The notes beneath the pieces are model-generated. The model was not told the origin of the DNA. It made no database searches and was given only the letters and a program-made list of their open reading frames with translations. A DNA stretch of 64,000 bases. Source: Argyresthia goedartella (taxonomy: Eukaryota > Arthropoda > Insecta > Lepidoptera > Argyresthiidae). Below are positions 24,201 through 32,390 of the stretch, one piece after another. Within the stretch, counting starts at the first letter, position 1; each line of letters opens with the position of its first letter. The position numbers were made by a program, and so were the translations under genes. The stretch is taken from assembly GCA_949825045.1 (NCBI GenBank), contig OX463809.1, positions 2,817,501 to 2,881,500 of the forward strand, written 5' to 3'.

Positions 24201-27200
24201 TCCGGCCGGGCTCAAGATTGTTTACTTATTATCACCAATCAGCCTATATTCATCAAAGATCCGGCCGGGCTCAAGATTGTTTACTTATTGTCACCAATCA
24301 GCCTATATTCATCAAAGATCCGGCCGGGCTCAAGATTGTTTACTTATTATTACCAATCAGCCTATATTCATCAAAGATCCGGCCGGGCTCAAGATTGTTT
24401 ACGTATTATCACCAATCAGCCTATATTCATCAAAGATCCGGCCGGGCTCAAGATTGTTTACTTATTATCACCAATCAGCCTATATTCATCAAAGATCCGG
24501 CCGGGCTCAAGATTGTTTACTTATTATCACCAATCAGCCTATATTCATCAAAGATCCGGCCGGGCTCAAGATTGTTTACTTATTATCACCAATCAGCCTA
24601 TATTCATCGAAGATCCGGCCGGGCTCAAGATTGTTTACTTATTATCACCAATCAGCCTATATTCATCAAAGATCCGGCTGGGCTCAAGATTGTTTACTTA
24701 TTATCACCAATCAGCCTATATTCATCAAAGATCCGGCCGGGCTCAAGATTGTTTACTTATTATCACCAATCAGCCTATATTCATCAAAGATCCGGCCGGG
24801 CTCAAGATTGTTTACGTATTATCACCAATCTGCCTATATTCATCAAAGATCCGGCCGGCCTCAAGATTGTTTACGTATTATCACCAATCAGCCTATATTC
24901 ATCAAAGATCCGGCCGGCCTCAAGATTGTTTACGTATTATCACCAATCAGCCTATATTCATCAAAGATCCGGCCGGCCTCAAGATTGTTTACGTATTATC
25001 ACCAATCAGCCTATATTCATCAAAGATCCGGCCGGCCTCAAGATTGGTTACGTATTATCACCAATCAGCCTATATTCATCAAAGATCCGGCCGCGCTCAA
25101 GATTGTTTACTTATTATCACCAATCAGCCTATATTCATCAAAGATCCGGCCGGGCTCAAGATTGTTTACTTATTATCACCAATCAGCCTATATTCATCAA
25201 AGATCCGGCCGGGCTCAAGATTGTTTACTTATTATCACCAATCAGCCTATATTCATCAAAGATCCGGCCGGGCTCAAGATTGTTTACTTATTATCACCAA
25301 TCAGCCTATATTCATCAAAGATCCGGCCGGGCTCAAGATTGTTTACTTATTATCACCAATCAGCCTATATTCATCAAAGATCCGGCCGGGCTCAAGATTG
25401 TTTACTTATTATCACCAATCAGCCTATATTCATCAAAGATCCGGCCGGCCTCAAGATCGTTTACGTATTATCACCAATCAGCCTATATTCATCAAAGATC
25501 CGGCCGGCCTCAAGATTGTTTACGTATTATCACCAATCAGCCTATATTCATCAAAGATCCGGCCGGGCTCAAGATTGTTTACTTATTATCACCAATCAGC
25601 CTATATTCATCAAAGATCCGGCCGGGCTCAAGATTGTTTACGTATTATCACCAATCAGCCTATATTCATCAAAGATCCGGCCGGGCTCAAGATTGTTTAC
25701 GTATTATCACCAATCAGCCTATATTCATCAAAGATCCGGCCGGCCTCAAGATTGTTTACGTATTATCACCAATCAGCCTATATTCATCAAAGATCCGGCC
25801 GGCCTCAAGATTGTTTACGTATTATCACCAATCAGCCTATATTCATCAAAGATCCGGCCGGCCTCAAGATTGTTTACTTATTATCACCAATCAGCCTATA
25901 TTCATCAAAGATCCGGCCGGGCTCAAGATTGTTTACTTATTATCACCAATCAGCCTATATTCATCAAAGATCCGGCCGGGCTCAAGATTGTTTACTTATT
26001 ATCACCAATCAGCCTATATTCATCAAAGATCCGGCCGGGCTCAAGATTGTTTACTTATTATTACCAATCAGCCTATATTCATCAAAGATCCGGCCGGGCT
26101 CAAGATTGTTTACTTATTATCACCAATCAGCCTATATTCATCAAAGATCCGGCTGGGCTCAAGGTTGTTTACTTATTATCACCAATCAGCCTATATTCAT
26201 CAAAGATCCGGCCGGGCTCAAGATTGTTTACGTATTATCACCAATCAGCCTATATTCATCAAAGATCCGGCCGGGCTCAAGATTGTTTACTTATTATCAC
26301 CAATCAGCCTATATTCATCAAAGATCCGGCCGGGCTCAAGATTGTTTACTTATTATCACCAATCAGCCTATATTCATCAAAGATCCGGCCGGCCTCAAGA
26401 TTGTTTACTTATTATCACCAATCAGCCTATATTCATCAAAGATCCGGCCGGCCTCAAGATTGTTTACTTATTATCACCAATCAGCCTATATTCATCAAAG
26501 ATCCGGCTGGGCTCAAGGTTGTTTACTTATTATCACCAATCAGCCTATATTCATCAAAGATCCGGCCGGGCTCAAGATTGTTTACTTATTATCACCAATC
26601 AGCCTATATTCATCAAAGATCCGGCCGGGCTCAAGATTGTTTACTTATTATCACCAATCAGCCTATATTCATCAAAGATCCGGCCGGCCTCAAGATTGTT
26701 TACTTATTATCACCAATCAGCCTATATTCATCAAAGATCCGGCCGGGCTCAAGATTGTTTACTTATTATCACCAATCAGCCTATATTCATCCATTGCTGG
26801 GTATAGGCATCGTTATTATCTTAACTATTTCTAAACTAGGATCCACATTTCATCCAATTAACATTTAGATTTCTGATTCCAAGTCGCCGGCTGAAATCGA
26901 GCTCATGAAGAGCACGTGCGAGATTGGTGCGCAGTCGCTGAATATGGCGATGGCTTGCACGAAGCCAGGTGGGTTGACCTTCCAAACAATAAAAACTTTA
27001 TCAAAATCGTAGGTACATCAATTGTACTTGTAAACAGAGATCTCTTCCAGCAAGCCGTAGAGGGATAGAAAAGTAGAATGATTTGATGGTTGTGGAAATT
27101 TATAAGTGTTTGTGTTATTTTTGTTGAAGTTACGACACTCGGCCTTTGACCTATATCTTGAGTCGCCATGAGAGATGCGAGTCTCGGCTTTCGGCCTCGA

Positions 27201-30200
27201 ATGTACTCGATTATCGACGATGTGGTTGCGAGTTTCGGATTTAAAGTATATGTGTGTGTGTGTGTAAGTGCTTTATGTTTGTGACGTTGCTGCTCTACTT
27301 CCACAGGCAATACTAACGTGAAATCATTAGCAATGTATGTGCATGTATAAAAATATTTGTTTCCACAGGCGTATCCGAGGCGTCTATAGCCGCAGCTCTA
27401 GAGTACTCGGTTTGTTGCGCGGGCGCAGAGCACGCCGCCTTCCCGCCAGTCGTAGCGGGTGGCACGCGAGCAACACACATTCACTACGTGAGCAATAACC
27501 AGCTGCTCAGAGATGATGAGATGCTGCTTATCGACACGGGTATGACTTTTTTTTTCGTCATGTCCTTTTTAGGATTCCGTACCCGAAGGATGCCAAACGG
27601 GTCCTTATGACTCAGTGGCGCTTCGTCCTGCTGGGAAGAGCGCTGGGGCAGTGCACTTCGTTTCTAGTAAACTGCTATCAACCCTTTAAAATGCCCACCA
27701 AATTTTCAACCTTATGAAGTTTTTAGGGTTCCGTACCCAAAGGGTAAAAACGGGACCCTATTACTAAGACTCCGCTGTCCGTCTGTTTGTCTCTCTGTCC
27801 ATCTGTCAACAGGCTGTATCTCATGAACCGTGATAGTTTGACAGGTGAAATTTTCACAGATGATGTATTTCTGTTGCCGCTAACAACAAATACTAAACAA
27901 CAGAATAAAATACATATTTAAGGGGGCTCGCGTACAACAATTCTTTCAATACCACATGCAAACTTTTATTTTGGAAATGTATACAAACCTATAATTTACA
28001 AATGAATATTAATACAACCAAATTTATGCAATTTCTCTCATATAATTCAAATGTATATCCTATTTCTGTTACATATAAAAATTAAACAATTTCTGAAGTA
28101 ATTTTAAATTTTTAGACATTCCATGTGTAATCAGAATGTAGCAAAATAAATCGCTTTGTTTACGCTTTATACAAACTGAGACAAACCATTTCTATTGAAG
28201 CCGCTCTCTAGGGCCTCCCGCGGATATGTCTCCTCAGTACTCAGCTATGGTCTGATTCTGTGGGGAAATTCGGTGGAAGTGGTTGAGAGGGCTTCCAAAA
28301 TTTAAAAAAAATATATAAGACCAATTTACCGGGTAAATTTGATGACAGGTAAACCACTTTTACAAAACCTAATATTGAACATGTGAAATGTGGAGAACCA
28401 GAGATGGAGGGCGGCAAACATAACACGAGCAAAATATATGAACTCACTATATCGACCTCCTGGATTTAAGGACATTTATAGGATGATTATATGTAATATG
28501 TGTATTATTTTGTGTAATATATTGCCGGAAGACTTTAAATGCATCAATAGCGATGCCTTGAGGACAGTGTGACAAAGTTACTAGGTTAAAGAATATTTAG
28601 ATTATAAATTATAACATTTATAGAAAAATTATGACATTTTATATTTTAATTAAACAAATGGTAATTTATTTTAAAAACTATATACATTAATATTGCTTTT
28701 GCTATTTCACCAATTGAAATATAATAATTTAATAACTATCATGATTTTGCATGCTTATATATGTCAGCGTAAGATAGTCAATACCGTTAGTTGATAAACT
28801 AACGCGTTAGTTGATCAATTATTGACAGATAGTAAACCAGACTGACAGGGCTTAGAATTTACGTTTCTTTTATTCTTACATGTCAACCTAGCTTGAAGAC
28901 TATTCGGGGGCTTTGCTGAGCTCGCCCCCTCTAGTCTTCACAATAGCTACCGCAGTGTTTGCCCTGGTATTTCGGTTGCAATTAAAGTTTAAACGAGTTT
29001 ACTATTTAACAGTTTTAACCGTTAGTTTATCAATACAAATACAGTATGCTACAGTTTACTATCTATCGATAGTTAATCAACTAACGAGAAAAAAAAAACG
29101 TTAGTTTATCAACTAATGGTTTTGACAATCTTACGGTGACATATATAAGCTGAAAACATATATTATATATTTTAATGTTAAGATCCTATAATCTACTGTT
29201 TCTTGCAAATAATAGTAGTTTATGTGACTGATACATAATGGAGGGCATTAATACTCGAGAGTGGGTTTAATATAATAATTAAATTAAATTAAAAATTAAA
29301 TAATTCATATAATAATAATATCAATCGAGAGTTTTAATGCCTAATTATGTACAGTTACATACACTAGTTTATCTACACACATATCATAAGCTCTCTTTGA
29401 TGTGTTCAGGAACCGCATGTTCGACCGGCATTGTGGCATTGATCATTGCTCTGCAGTTGTTTAGCTTGTTCTGTAGTACCAAATTCACAGACAAACTAGA
29501 GGCGGCACGCAAGCGGGCGTCGGCGTTCGAAATTTAAATGTCATAATTTGACAAATTTTGATACATTATGGTCATAATGATCAATTTTCGGATAAGAAAT
29601 GAGTATTTACCAAGAAGTTTATTATTATGCTGGTCGTAACGTGTGGTTTTTGGACGCAGTAAAGAAGGTTTATGATGCGTGTGTAGATAAAATATATTTA
29701 TAGAAAAAATATGTCATTTTATATTTAATATATTTAAATTAAACAAATGGTAATTTATTTGGAAAAATATATACATTAATATTGCGTTTGCAATTTTACC
29801 AATTGAAATATAATAATCTTATAATTCTACGATGGTACCGAACCCTGCGTGTGCCGACCCGCACTTGACCGATTTTCTACACTTTTAGCTTCTACACTGG
29901 TGGACGCCTGCCTTCCCATAACACAATTGACCAACGAGGGCTAGCCCTCATTGATTCGATTTTATATCCTTCTGTTCTACTAGAACCGGATTAAATCAGT
30001 TTGCGCCGAAGGATCGGACTTAAAAAAGAGACGGAACGAAACATGCGTATAGATCTATCTCTTTCTCGCAGGTAGTCAGCGGTGGCTGTACAACTCGGAC
30101 ATATCACGGACGTTCCCCGTCTCCGGCAAGTTCTCCACACATCACAGGATTCTCTATGAGTTGGTGCTCGCTGTTCAGGTAACTCCTTTTTGAAACCATT

Positions 30201-32390
30201 GATTATTATTAGTCCAAAGAGCTCCGCGGTCTTGTGGGTTTAACGCTTGCTTCTCACGCAGCAGATGCAGGTTCCAAGCCCGGTGCCGACCGTGTAACAA
30301 TGAGATAATTACTTTATCTTAAGTTCTTTATCGGACGATCCGTGTTTCGGATGGCACGATAAGCCGCAGGTGCCGGCTTCGAGTCCGGGTAAGGGCCTGT
30401 GCCCGTCGGTGGGGATATTAATGGGCTACATTTATTTTACTTAAGATATGACTAATCAAATCTCCATAGCTGCGACGATGCGCTAGTCCCCTTTCACGCA
30501 TTATAGAGTTAAGCAGCTGCTCGCGGCTTCGCGCGAGCAAACTCTTGTAAAAATAGCCGGTCCATACAAATTCTAATCTCCCCTCCTTCCTATAGAAACC
30601 AGACTGGCCCAGTTCACCCAAGCAGCACCCGTTCACGAATATGACTTGTGCACCAGCCATCACCTCCCTCGCCATATTTGAGGCAGGGGAGCAACCCGCT
30701 ACACAGCCGAAATTTGAAATTCCAAGATGTCAGAATTACATGATAAGGCCCCCAATTTTATTTCACACGTGCTGTCGTTAAAGCGACTCTGATTGGTATT
30801 TGAAAGGAACCGAGCTACAGATTACATCGACTCGACTGTTGAACGGCAAGTTTTGTTCGAATGTTCCAGAAGCGTCTAATCGAGTTGCTCGGGCAGCACC
30901 GGCCGCCGCTGGATCAGCTGTTCGACAGCATGTGCCGGCTGCTCGGCAAGCACCTGCAGGAGGAAGGCATCCTGCCCAGGAGTCTCGACGGCGGCGAGCT
31001 CATCAACGTAAGTCTCTTCTATTTCTGCACAATGGCTATTCGTGGAGTTGGCCATCAGCTTTTCCCTCATTCTCTCTCTTCGCCAAAGCTAAATATTCGT
31101 GGTGACTATCAGCCACTTATGACGTGATCTCCATAGATCTCTTGGCATCACGGGACGCACAAGTTTAGGCCTAGGACTTCCTAAATGCCCTAGAATCCGT
31201 AACGGCTAAATCCGTTCTTTTGTTACCCACATTTCATTACACAGTCCTATTGTCATTTGACCATCGATTAACCTTAATTTAATTTCATAATAATTCTTTA
31301 TGGGAAATATTAAACTGCACATCAAAAATACTGATTTGCACAGCAAAAATCAGGGCAAAATGCTGCGGTAGCTTAGGTGAAGGGTAAAGGGGGTGAGCGA
31401 AGCGAAGCCCCCTTTATCGTTCATGTTAGGTTGAACATGTAAGAACAACAAAAAATATTTAAAACGTAAACTTAAGTTCACATAAAATATTTAAAACATA
31501 AAAAGTGTTTTTGTTGATCCTTTTTTGCTGTGCAAATCAGTATTTTTGATGTGCGATTAAATACTAGCCATTATTTATTTATATCTAAGAGAAACATGCA
31601 AGAATCGGATTTCAAGGTGCATCAGTTTAGTTTGACGCCTTGCACCGTTTGTCAGTTTTTCTTGATATGCATATAAAGTTTCTCATTTGTTTTGTATCTC
31701 TTGTGTGCCGACAGCGCGCGTACCGGCTGTGTCCGCACCACGTGTCGCACTACGTGGGCATGGACGTGCACGACACGCCGCTCGTCGGTCGCCGCGACCC
31801 GGTGCGCACCGGGCACTGCGTCACCATCGAGCCAGGTATGATGCACCTGGTACACTTCAATGTACAACACTGCATCTAAGATAAATGTCAGGACGAAGGC
31901 CGAGCCTTGCGCTACAAGATGAGCGCGAGGCCGAAGGCAAAATCTTACAGCATTCAATATAATTCAGCAAGTTAAAATCTTTAAAAAACCCGACTTTCTC
32001 ACAAACATTAAAAAAAACGAATTGAGAACACTCCTTTTTTGAAGTCGATAAAAAATTAAAGCCACGAAAATCAAGGGTCACATAATCCTCACCTGCTAAG
32101 ATCCATACGAGTGCGGGGCCGAAGGCCGAACCAAGCAACCCAAAATAAAAACTCTTGTCCCCACTTTGCCCCGACGTTTCCCTGTCGTTTTGATACTTAC
32201 TCCATTGTCTCATTCCCCAGGTATCTACACCCGCCTCGACGACGAGACAATACCCCCAGAGTTCCGAGGCGTCGGCATCCGGATAGAAGACGACGTGCTC
32301 ATCACGGACGGGGAGCCGCTGGTGCTCACGCGCGCGGCCGTCAAGGAAGTGGACGACATCGAGGCGATTGTCGGGAAACACGCGCTGTAG
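9217..32390 (+). CDS. XPNPEP3: Xaa-Pro aminopeptidase 3, mitochondrial (11 coding exons)
   Basis: Joined exons: 9217-9250, 9348-9631, 11001-11150, 12660-12796, 15414-15573, 26884-26968, 27369-27539, 30072-30178, 30870-31007, 31715-31835, 32221-32390. The total is 1557 nt, 518 codons plus stop, and all exon phases agree. Residues 1 to about 40 are Arg-rich with few acidic residues, as in a mitochondrial presequence. Residues about 60-255 form the aminopeptidase P N-terminal domain (GQPT..THPHM, IPFVFRQNTDFFYLTG, ELWEGPR). Residues about 256-518 form the M24 'pita-bread' domain. Metal ligands seen: D339 (LLIDTG), D350 (NSDISRTF), H434 (HHVSHYVGMDVHD), E461 (TIEPG), E485 (RIEDD). H322 and H441 fit the substrate-binding histidines. 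From family knowledge, it removes an N-terminal residue preceding proline, acting in mitochondria on imported proteins. Length is close to the human protein (about 507 aa). Oddities: IDTG replaces the usual DGG, exon 3 has a weak donor (GTTACC), and two introns carry large tandem arrays. The first AUG is used because the presequence follows it directly. Confidence 0.95.
9348..9631 (+). CDS. XPNPEP3: XPNPEP3 coding exon 2
   Basis: The acceptor is TTACAG and the donor GTAAGT. The exon covers residues 12-106: the rest of the presequence (RARRSLVRV), then the family-typical FFIPKGIMGQPT..THPHM and GITQQEYRERRE segments. Confidence 0.92.
9698..9755 (+). other. Intronic RNA hairpin, 20-bp stem
   Basis: TATGCTGTGAGGATCATAAA at 9698-9717 pairs with TTTATGATCCTTACAGCATA at 9736-9755. 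The single DNA mismatch becomes a G-U pair in + strand RNA. The loop is 18 nt. It lies in XPNPEP3 intron 2. No function is known. Confidence 0.6.
10320..10510 (-). pseudogene. Possible non-LTR element C-terminal scrap
   Basis: A - strand frame (EYVWRRRPPLLPSARSNVLA, then IRAIQESAKQIDVFSVALTE) resembles the basic C-terminal end of lepidopteran non-LTR elements. It is GC-rich within an AT-rich intron. Recognition is weak. Confidence 0.3.
11001..11150 (+). CDS. XPNPEP3: XPNPEP3 coding exon 3
   Basis: The acceptor is TTTCCAG. The exon covers residues 107-156, including KQYMSDKIPFVFRQNTDFFY, the signature of the creatinase N-terminal domain of aminopeptidase P. The donor reads AAG|GTTACC, a GT but otherwise poor consensus. 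The phase agrees with exon 4. Confidence 0.92.
11160..12650. other. XPNPEP3 intron 3, no gene seen
   Basis: The intron is AT-rich with no supported coding signal. A short inverted pair (CCCATTAATGTCCCCACC near 12463 and TTATTAATGGGTAAAG near 12512) resembles SINE-associated sequence at 48.8 kb. Confidence 0.4.
12660..12796 (+). CDS. XPNPEP3: XPNPEP3 coding exon 4 (parent of the tandem array)
   Basis: The acceptor is CCCCACAG and the donor AACAA|GTATGT. The exon covers residues 157-202 (TILFVQDKDSHAELWEGPRT). The downstream part of this exon plus 80 bases of intron is the source of the 174-bp array that follows. Only this copy has a good acceptor and an intact frame. Confidence 0.92.
12877..14503 (+). 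repeat. 174-bp tandem array of exon-4-derived pseudo-exons
   Basis: About 9.4 direct copies begin at 12877, 13051, 13225, 13399, 13573, 13747, 13921, 14095, 14269 and 14443 (the last partial). Each contains the 3' part of XPNPEP3 exon 4, its splice donor AACAAGTATGTG and the first part of the intron. All share a 19-base loss relative to the parent exon (a 17-base segment replaces 36), so the protein frame is shifted. The bases before each pseudo-exon (GGCACAAGACCAG) end in AG but lack a pyrimidine tract. Variants recur every 522 bases (three units): ACAACTTC at 13651 and 14173, and GAGTTTCC at 13361 and 13883. That indicates growth by trimer duplication. Confidence 0.95.
14978..15145 (+). pseudogene. 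Diverged remnant of the exon-4 repeat unit
   Basis: The stretch around 14980-15022 repeats the exon-4 end (CCCGCTGAGGCGTTCCACAA) and the donor AACAAGTATGTGT. Then 15061-15145 has a weaker match to the rest of the unit (GCGTCATGGCTATTCC, CAGCCACATGGAGC). It is separated from the main array by about 470 bases and is more diverged, so it appears to be an older duplicate. Confidence 0.7.
15414..15573 (+). CDS. XPNPEP3: XPNPEP3 coding exon 5
   Basis: The acceptor is GTTCCAG and the donor AAG|GTATTG. The exon covers residues 202-255 (TLLASKPSILWYHSD ... ALHFMRAIK), which aligns with the VWYD segment and the interdomain linker of human XPNPEP3. The exon is GC-rich. A TIR element begins only 29 bases past the donor. 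Confidence 0.9.
15602..15799. mobile_element. TIR element (GGTATTTGAC family) beside exon 5
   Basis: It starts ACGGTATTTGACAAGGTAGT and ends with an inverted CAGTCAAATACT. Copies lie at 59490-59752 and at the window end (63963 on). It begins 29 bases after the exon 5 donor. Confidence 0.65.
15925..16895 (+). mobile_element. 5'-truncated non-LTR retrotransposon, RT C-terminus
   Basis: It starts within the catalytic region (VLFADDISLLTTC, about 15945). The frame shifts near 16080 and continues as a 231-codon open frame 16082-16777 (FNLLGIDIDTHVNWKNHIQK, AWLSYGVTLWGNSV, SCYTLLDYLSDSLQK). It is a different lineage from the copies at 1.2 and 5.6 kb. The frame is long for a dead fragment, suggesting a fairly young insertion. 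Confidence 0.8.
16900..17861. other. Intron 5 segment with no recognized feature
   Basis: The segment is AT-rich. I saw no supported gene, repeat or RNA here. Confidence 0.4.
17862..18126 (+). repeat. 46-bp tandem repeat, about 5.7 copies
   Basis: The unit AACGACAATGTGACGTTGTA plus 26 more bases recurs at 17862, 17941, 17987, 18033 and 18079, with one shortened unit between 17905 and 17940. It runs directly into a retrotransposon remnant at 18127. Confidence 0.9.
18127..18615 (+). pseudogene. Decayed reverse transcriptase remnant
   Basis: Fragments in shifting frames: VVFCDLSKAFDCVDHET (about 18165), VLFADDTYIS (about 18440), NWFTVNNLVLNAKKTQCIKF (about 18530). This is the family of the 1.2-5 kb element, with many stops. 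Confidence 0.7.
18812..19021. mobile_element. Truncated TA-flanked TIR element
   Basis: The left end CACTGACGAGCAATGAAAAA follows a TA. The interior matches 37287-37508 in inverted order. The right TIR is missing. Confidence 0.6.
19454..19520 (+). other. Long near-perfect hairpin, 30-bp stem, 7-nt loop
   Basis: Arms are 19454-19483 and 19491-19520 (core AGAGTAGCAGGGAGA against TCTCCCTGCTACTCT). There are two mismatches in 30 pairs. It lies in XPNPEP3 intron 5, sense orientation. A pre-miRNA-like fold is possible, as is a small foldback element. Confidence 0.6.
19870..20075 (+). pseudogene. Short RT C-terminal remnant
   Basis: Reads SSAAYAVRQIRQLTDVATVR, LVYFSYFHSIMSYEILLLGR. This is the 1.2-kb element family, interrupted soon after. 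Confidence 0.6.
20360..26790 (+). repeat. 59-bp minisatellite, exactly 109 units
   Basis: The unit starts CAAAGATCCGGCCGGGCTCA, continues AGATTGTTTACTTATTATCA and ends CCAATCAGCCTATATTCAT. The span is 6431 bases = 109 x 59, so there is no net indel. The unit has no stop in any + frame. Because 59 is 3n+2, every + frame stays open and yields apparent proteins of up to 2161 residues with a 59-residue period; these are artefacts of the repeat. Main variants are ACTTATT/ACGTATT, and GGGCTC/GGCCTC, the latter only from 24850 rightward. Two GGCTGGGCTCAAGGTTG variants lie 354 bases (six units) apart at 26151 and 26505. The - strand carries stops in the unit. Confidence 0.97.
26884..26968 (+). CDS. 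XPNPEP3: XPNPEP3 coding exon 6
   Basis: Residues 256-284 (SPAEIELMKSTCEIGAQSLN) start the M24 catalytic domain. I chose acceptor CCAAG|TCG because K-SPAEIE is the conserved junction. An upstream in-frame AG at 26867-26868 would add five residues (ISDSK). The exon lies 93 bases after the end of the 59-bp array. Confidence 0.88.
27369..27539 (+). CDS. XPNPEP3: XPNPEP3 coding exon 7
   Basis: The acceptor is TTCCACAG and the donor ACGG|GTATGA. The exon covers residues 284-341. It contains FPPVVAGGTRATHIHYVSNN with the substrate-pocket His322, and LLIDTG with the first metal-ligand aspartate D339. Confidence 0.94.
27560..28000 (+). repeat. Lepidoptera-type GGGTTCCGTACC dispersed repeat
   Basis: Two pieces (27570-27640, 27720-27920) contain AGGGTTCCGTACCCAAAGGG, GTCCGTCTGTTTGTC and TCATGAACCGTGATAG. 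Related copies are at 36598-36990 (inverted) and 45640-45800. Confidence 0.6.
28195..28570 (+). pseudogene. RT C-terminal remnant
   Basis: Reads YVSSVLSYGLILWGNSVEVV then, after a frameshift, RIYRMIICNMCIILCN-like text. It is a decayed non-LTR fragment in XPNPEP3 intron 7. Confidence 0.5.
28753..29150. mobile_element. 398-bp long-TIR element
   Basis: The left arm GCTTATATATGTCAGCGTAA and the complement of the right arm, GCTTATATATGTCACCGTAA, start TIRs of about 50 bases (both continue to GTTGATAAACTAACG). There is no coding potential. Confidence 0.75.
29211..29693 (+). mobile_element. 'TAGTAGTTTATGTGAC' element, copy 1
   Basis: It begins AATAGTAGTTTATGTGACTG and ends GCGTGTGTAGATAAA. Six further full or partial copies occur in the window. 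On its - strand a conserved frame reads TIAANAT.. in decayed form, better preserved in the 44861 copy. Confidence 0.75.
30072..30178 (+). CDS. XPNPEP3: XPNPEP3 coding exon 8
   Basis: The acceptor is TCTCGCAG and the donor CAG|GTAACT. Residues 341-376 contain the second metal aspartate, D350, in NSDISRTFPVSGKF. The D339-D350 spacing of 11 is the family spacing. Confidence 0.94.
30216..30426 (+). mobile_element. SINE family C
   Basis: A tRNA-like head (GAGCTCCGCGGTCTTGTGGG, CAGGTTCCAAGCCCGG) is followed by CCGTGTTTCGGATGGCACGA and a GGTGGGGATATTAATGGGC end. It resembles 49007-49140. Confidence 0.55.
30430..30690 (-). repeat. Unclassified dispersed repeat
   Basis: The stretch TCTCCATAGCTGCGACGATG, CCTTTCACGCATTATAGAG resembles, in inverse, 49870-49910 (CTCCGCAGCTATGGAG). 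It is probably a degraded SINE-like element. Confidence 0.4.
30870..31007 (+). CDS. XPNPEP3: XPNPEP3 coding exon 9
   Basis: The acceptor is TGTTCCAG and the donor AAC|GTAAGT. Residues 377-422 (KRLIELLGQHRPPLDQLFDS) are the less conserved helical region between the metal-site halves. Confidence 0.9.
31306..31564. mobile_element. TIR element (CACATCAAAAATACTGATTT family)
   Basis: Inverted ends CACATCAAAAATACTGATTT; the interior has GCGAAGCGAAGCCCCCTTTA and AGGTTGAACATGTAAGAACA. Related copies are at 39787-40029 and 54796-54914. Confidence 0.75.
31715..31835 (+). CDS. XPNPEP3: XPNPEP3 coding exon 10
   Basis: The acceptor is GCCGACAG and the donor CCAG|GTATGA. Residues 423-463 carry CPHHVSHYVGMDVHDTP (metal His434, catalytic His441) and TIEPG (metal Glu461). 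Confidence 0.95.
32221..32390 (+). CDS. XPNPEP3: XPNPEP3 terminal coding exon 11
   Basis: The acceptor is TTCCCCAG, and the exon ends at TAG 32388-32390. Residues 463-518 contain FRGVGIRIEDDVLIT with the last metal ligand Glu485. I could not place the polyadenylation site; AATAAA-type motifs lie near 33000 and 33190. Confidence 0.95.

Noticed and set aside
20383..26868. A 2161-residue 'repeat protein' (and 2130-, 1629- and 455-residue versions in other frames)
   Set aside because: All frames of the 59-bp array are open only because the unit has no stop codons. The array lies in an intron of XPNPEP3 and the 'proteins' are the same unit read in rotation.
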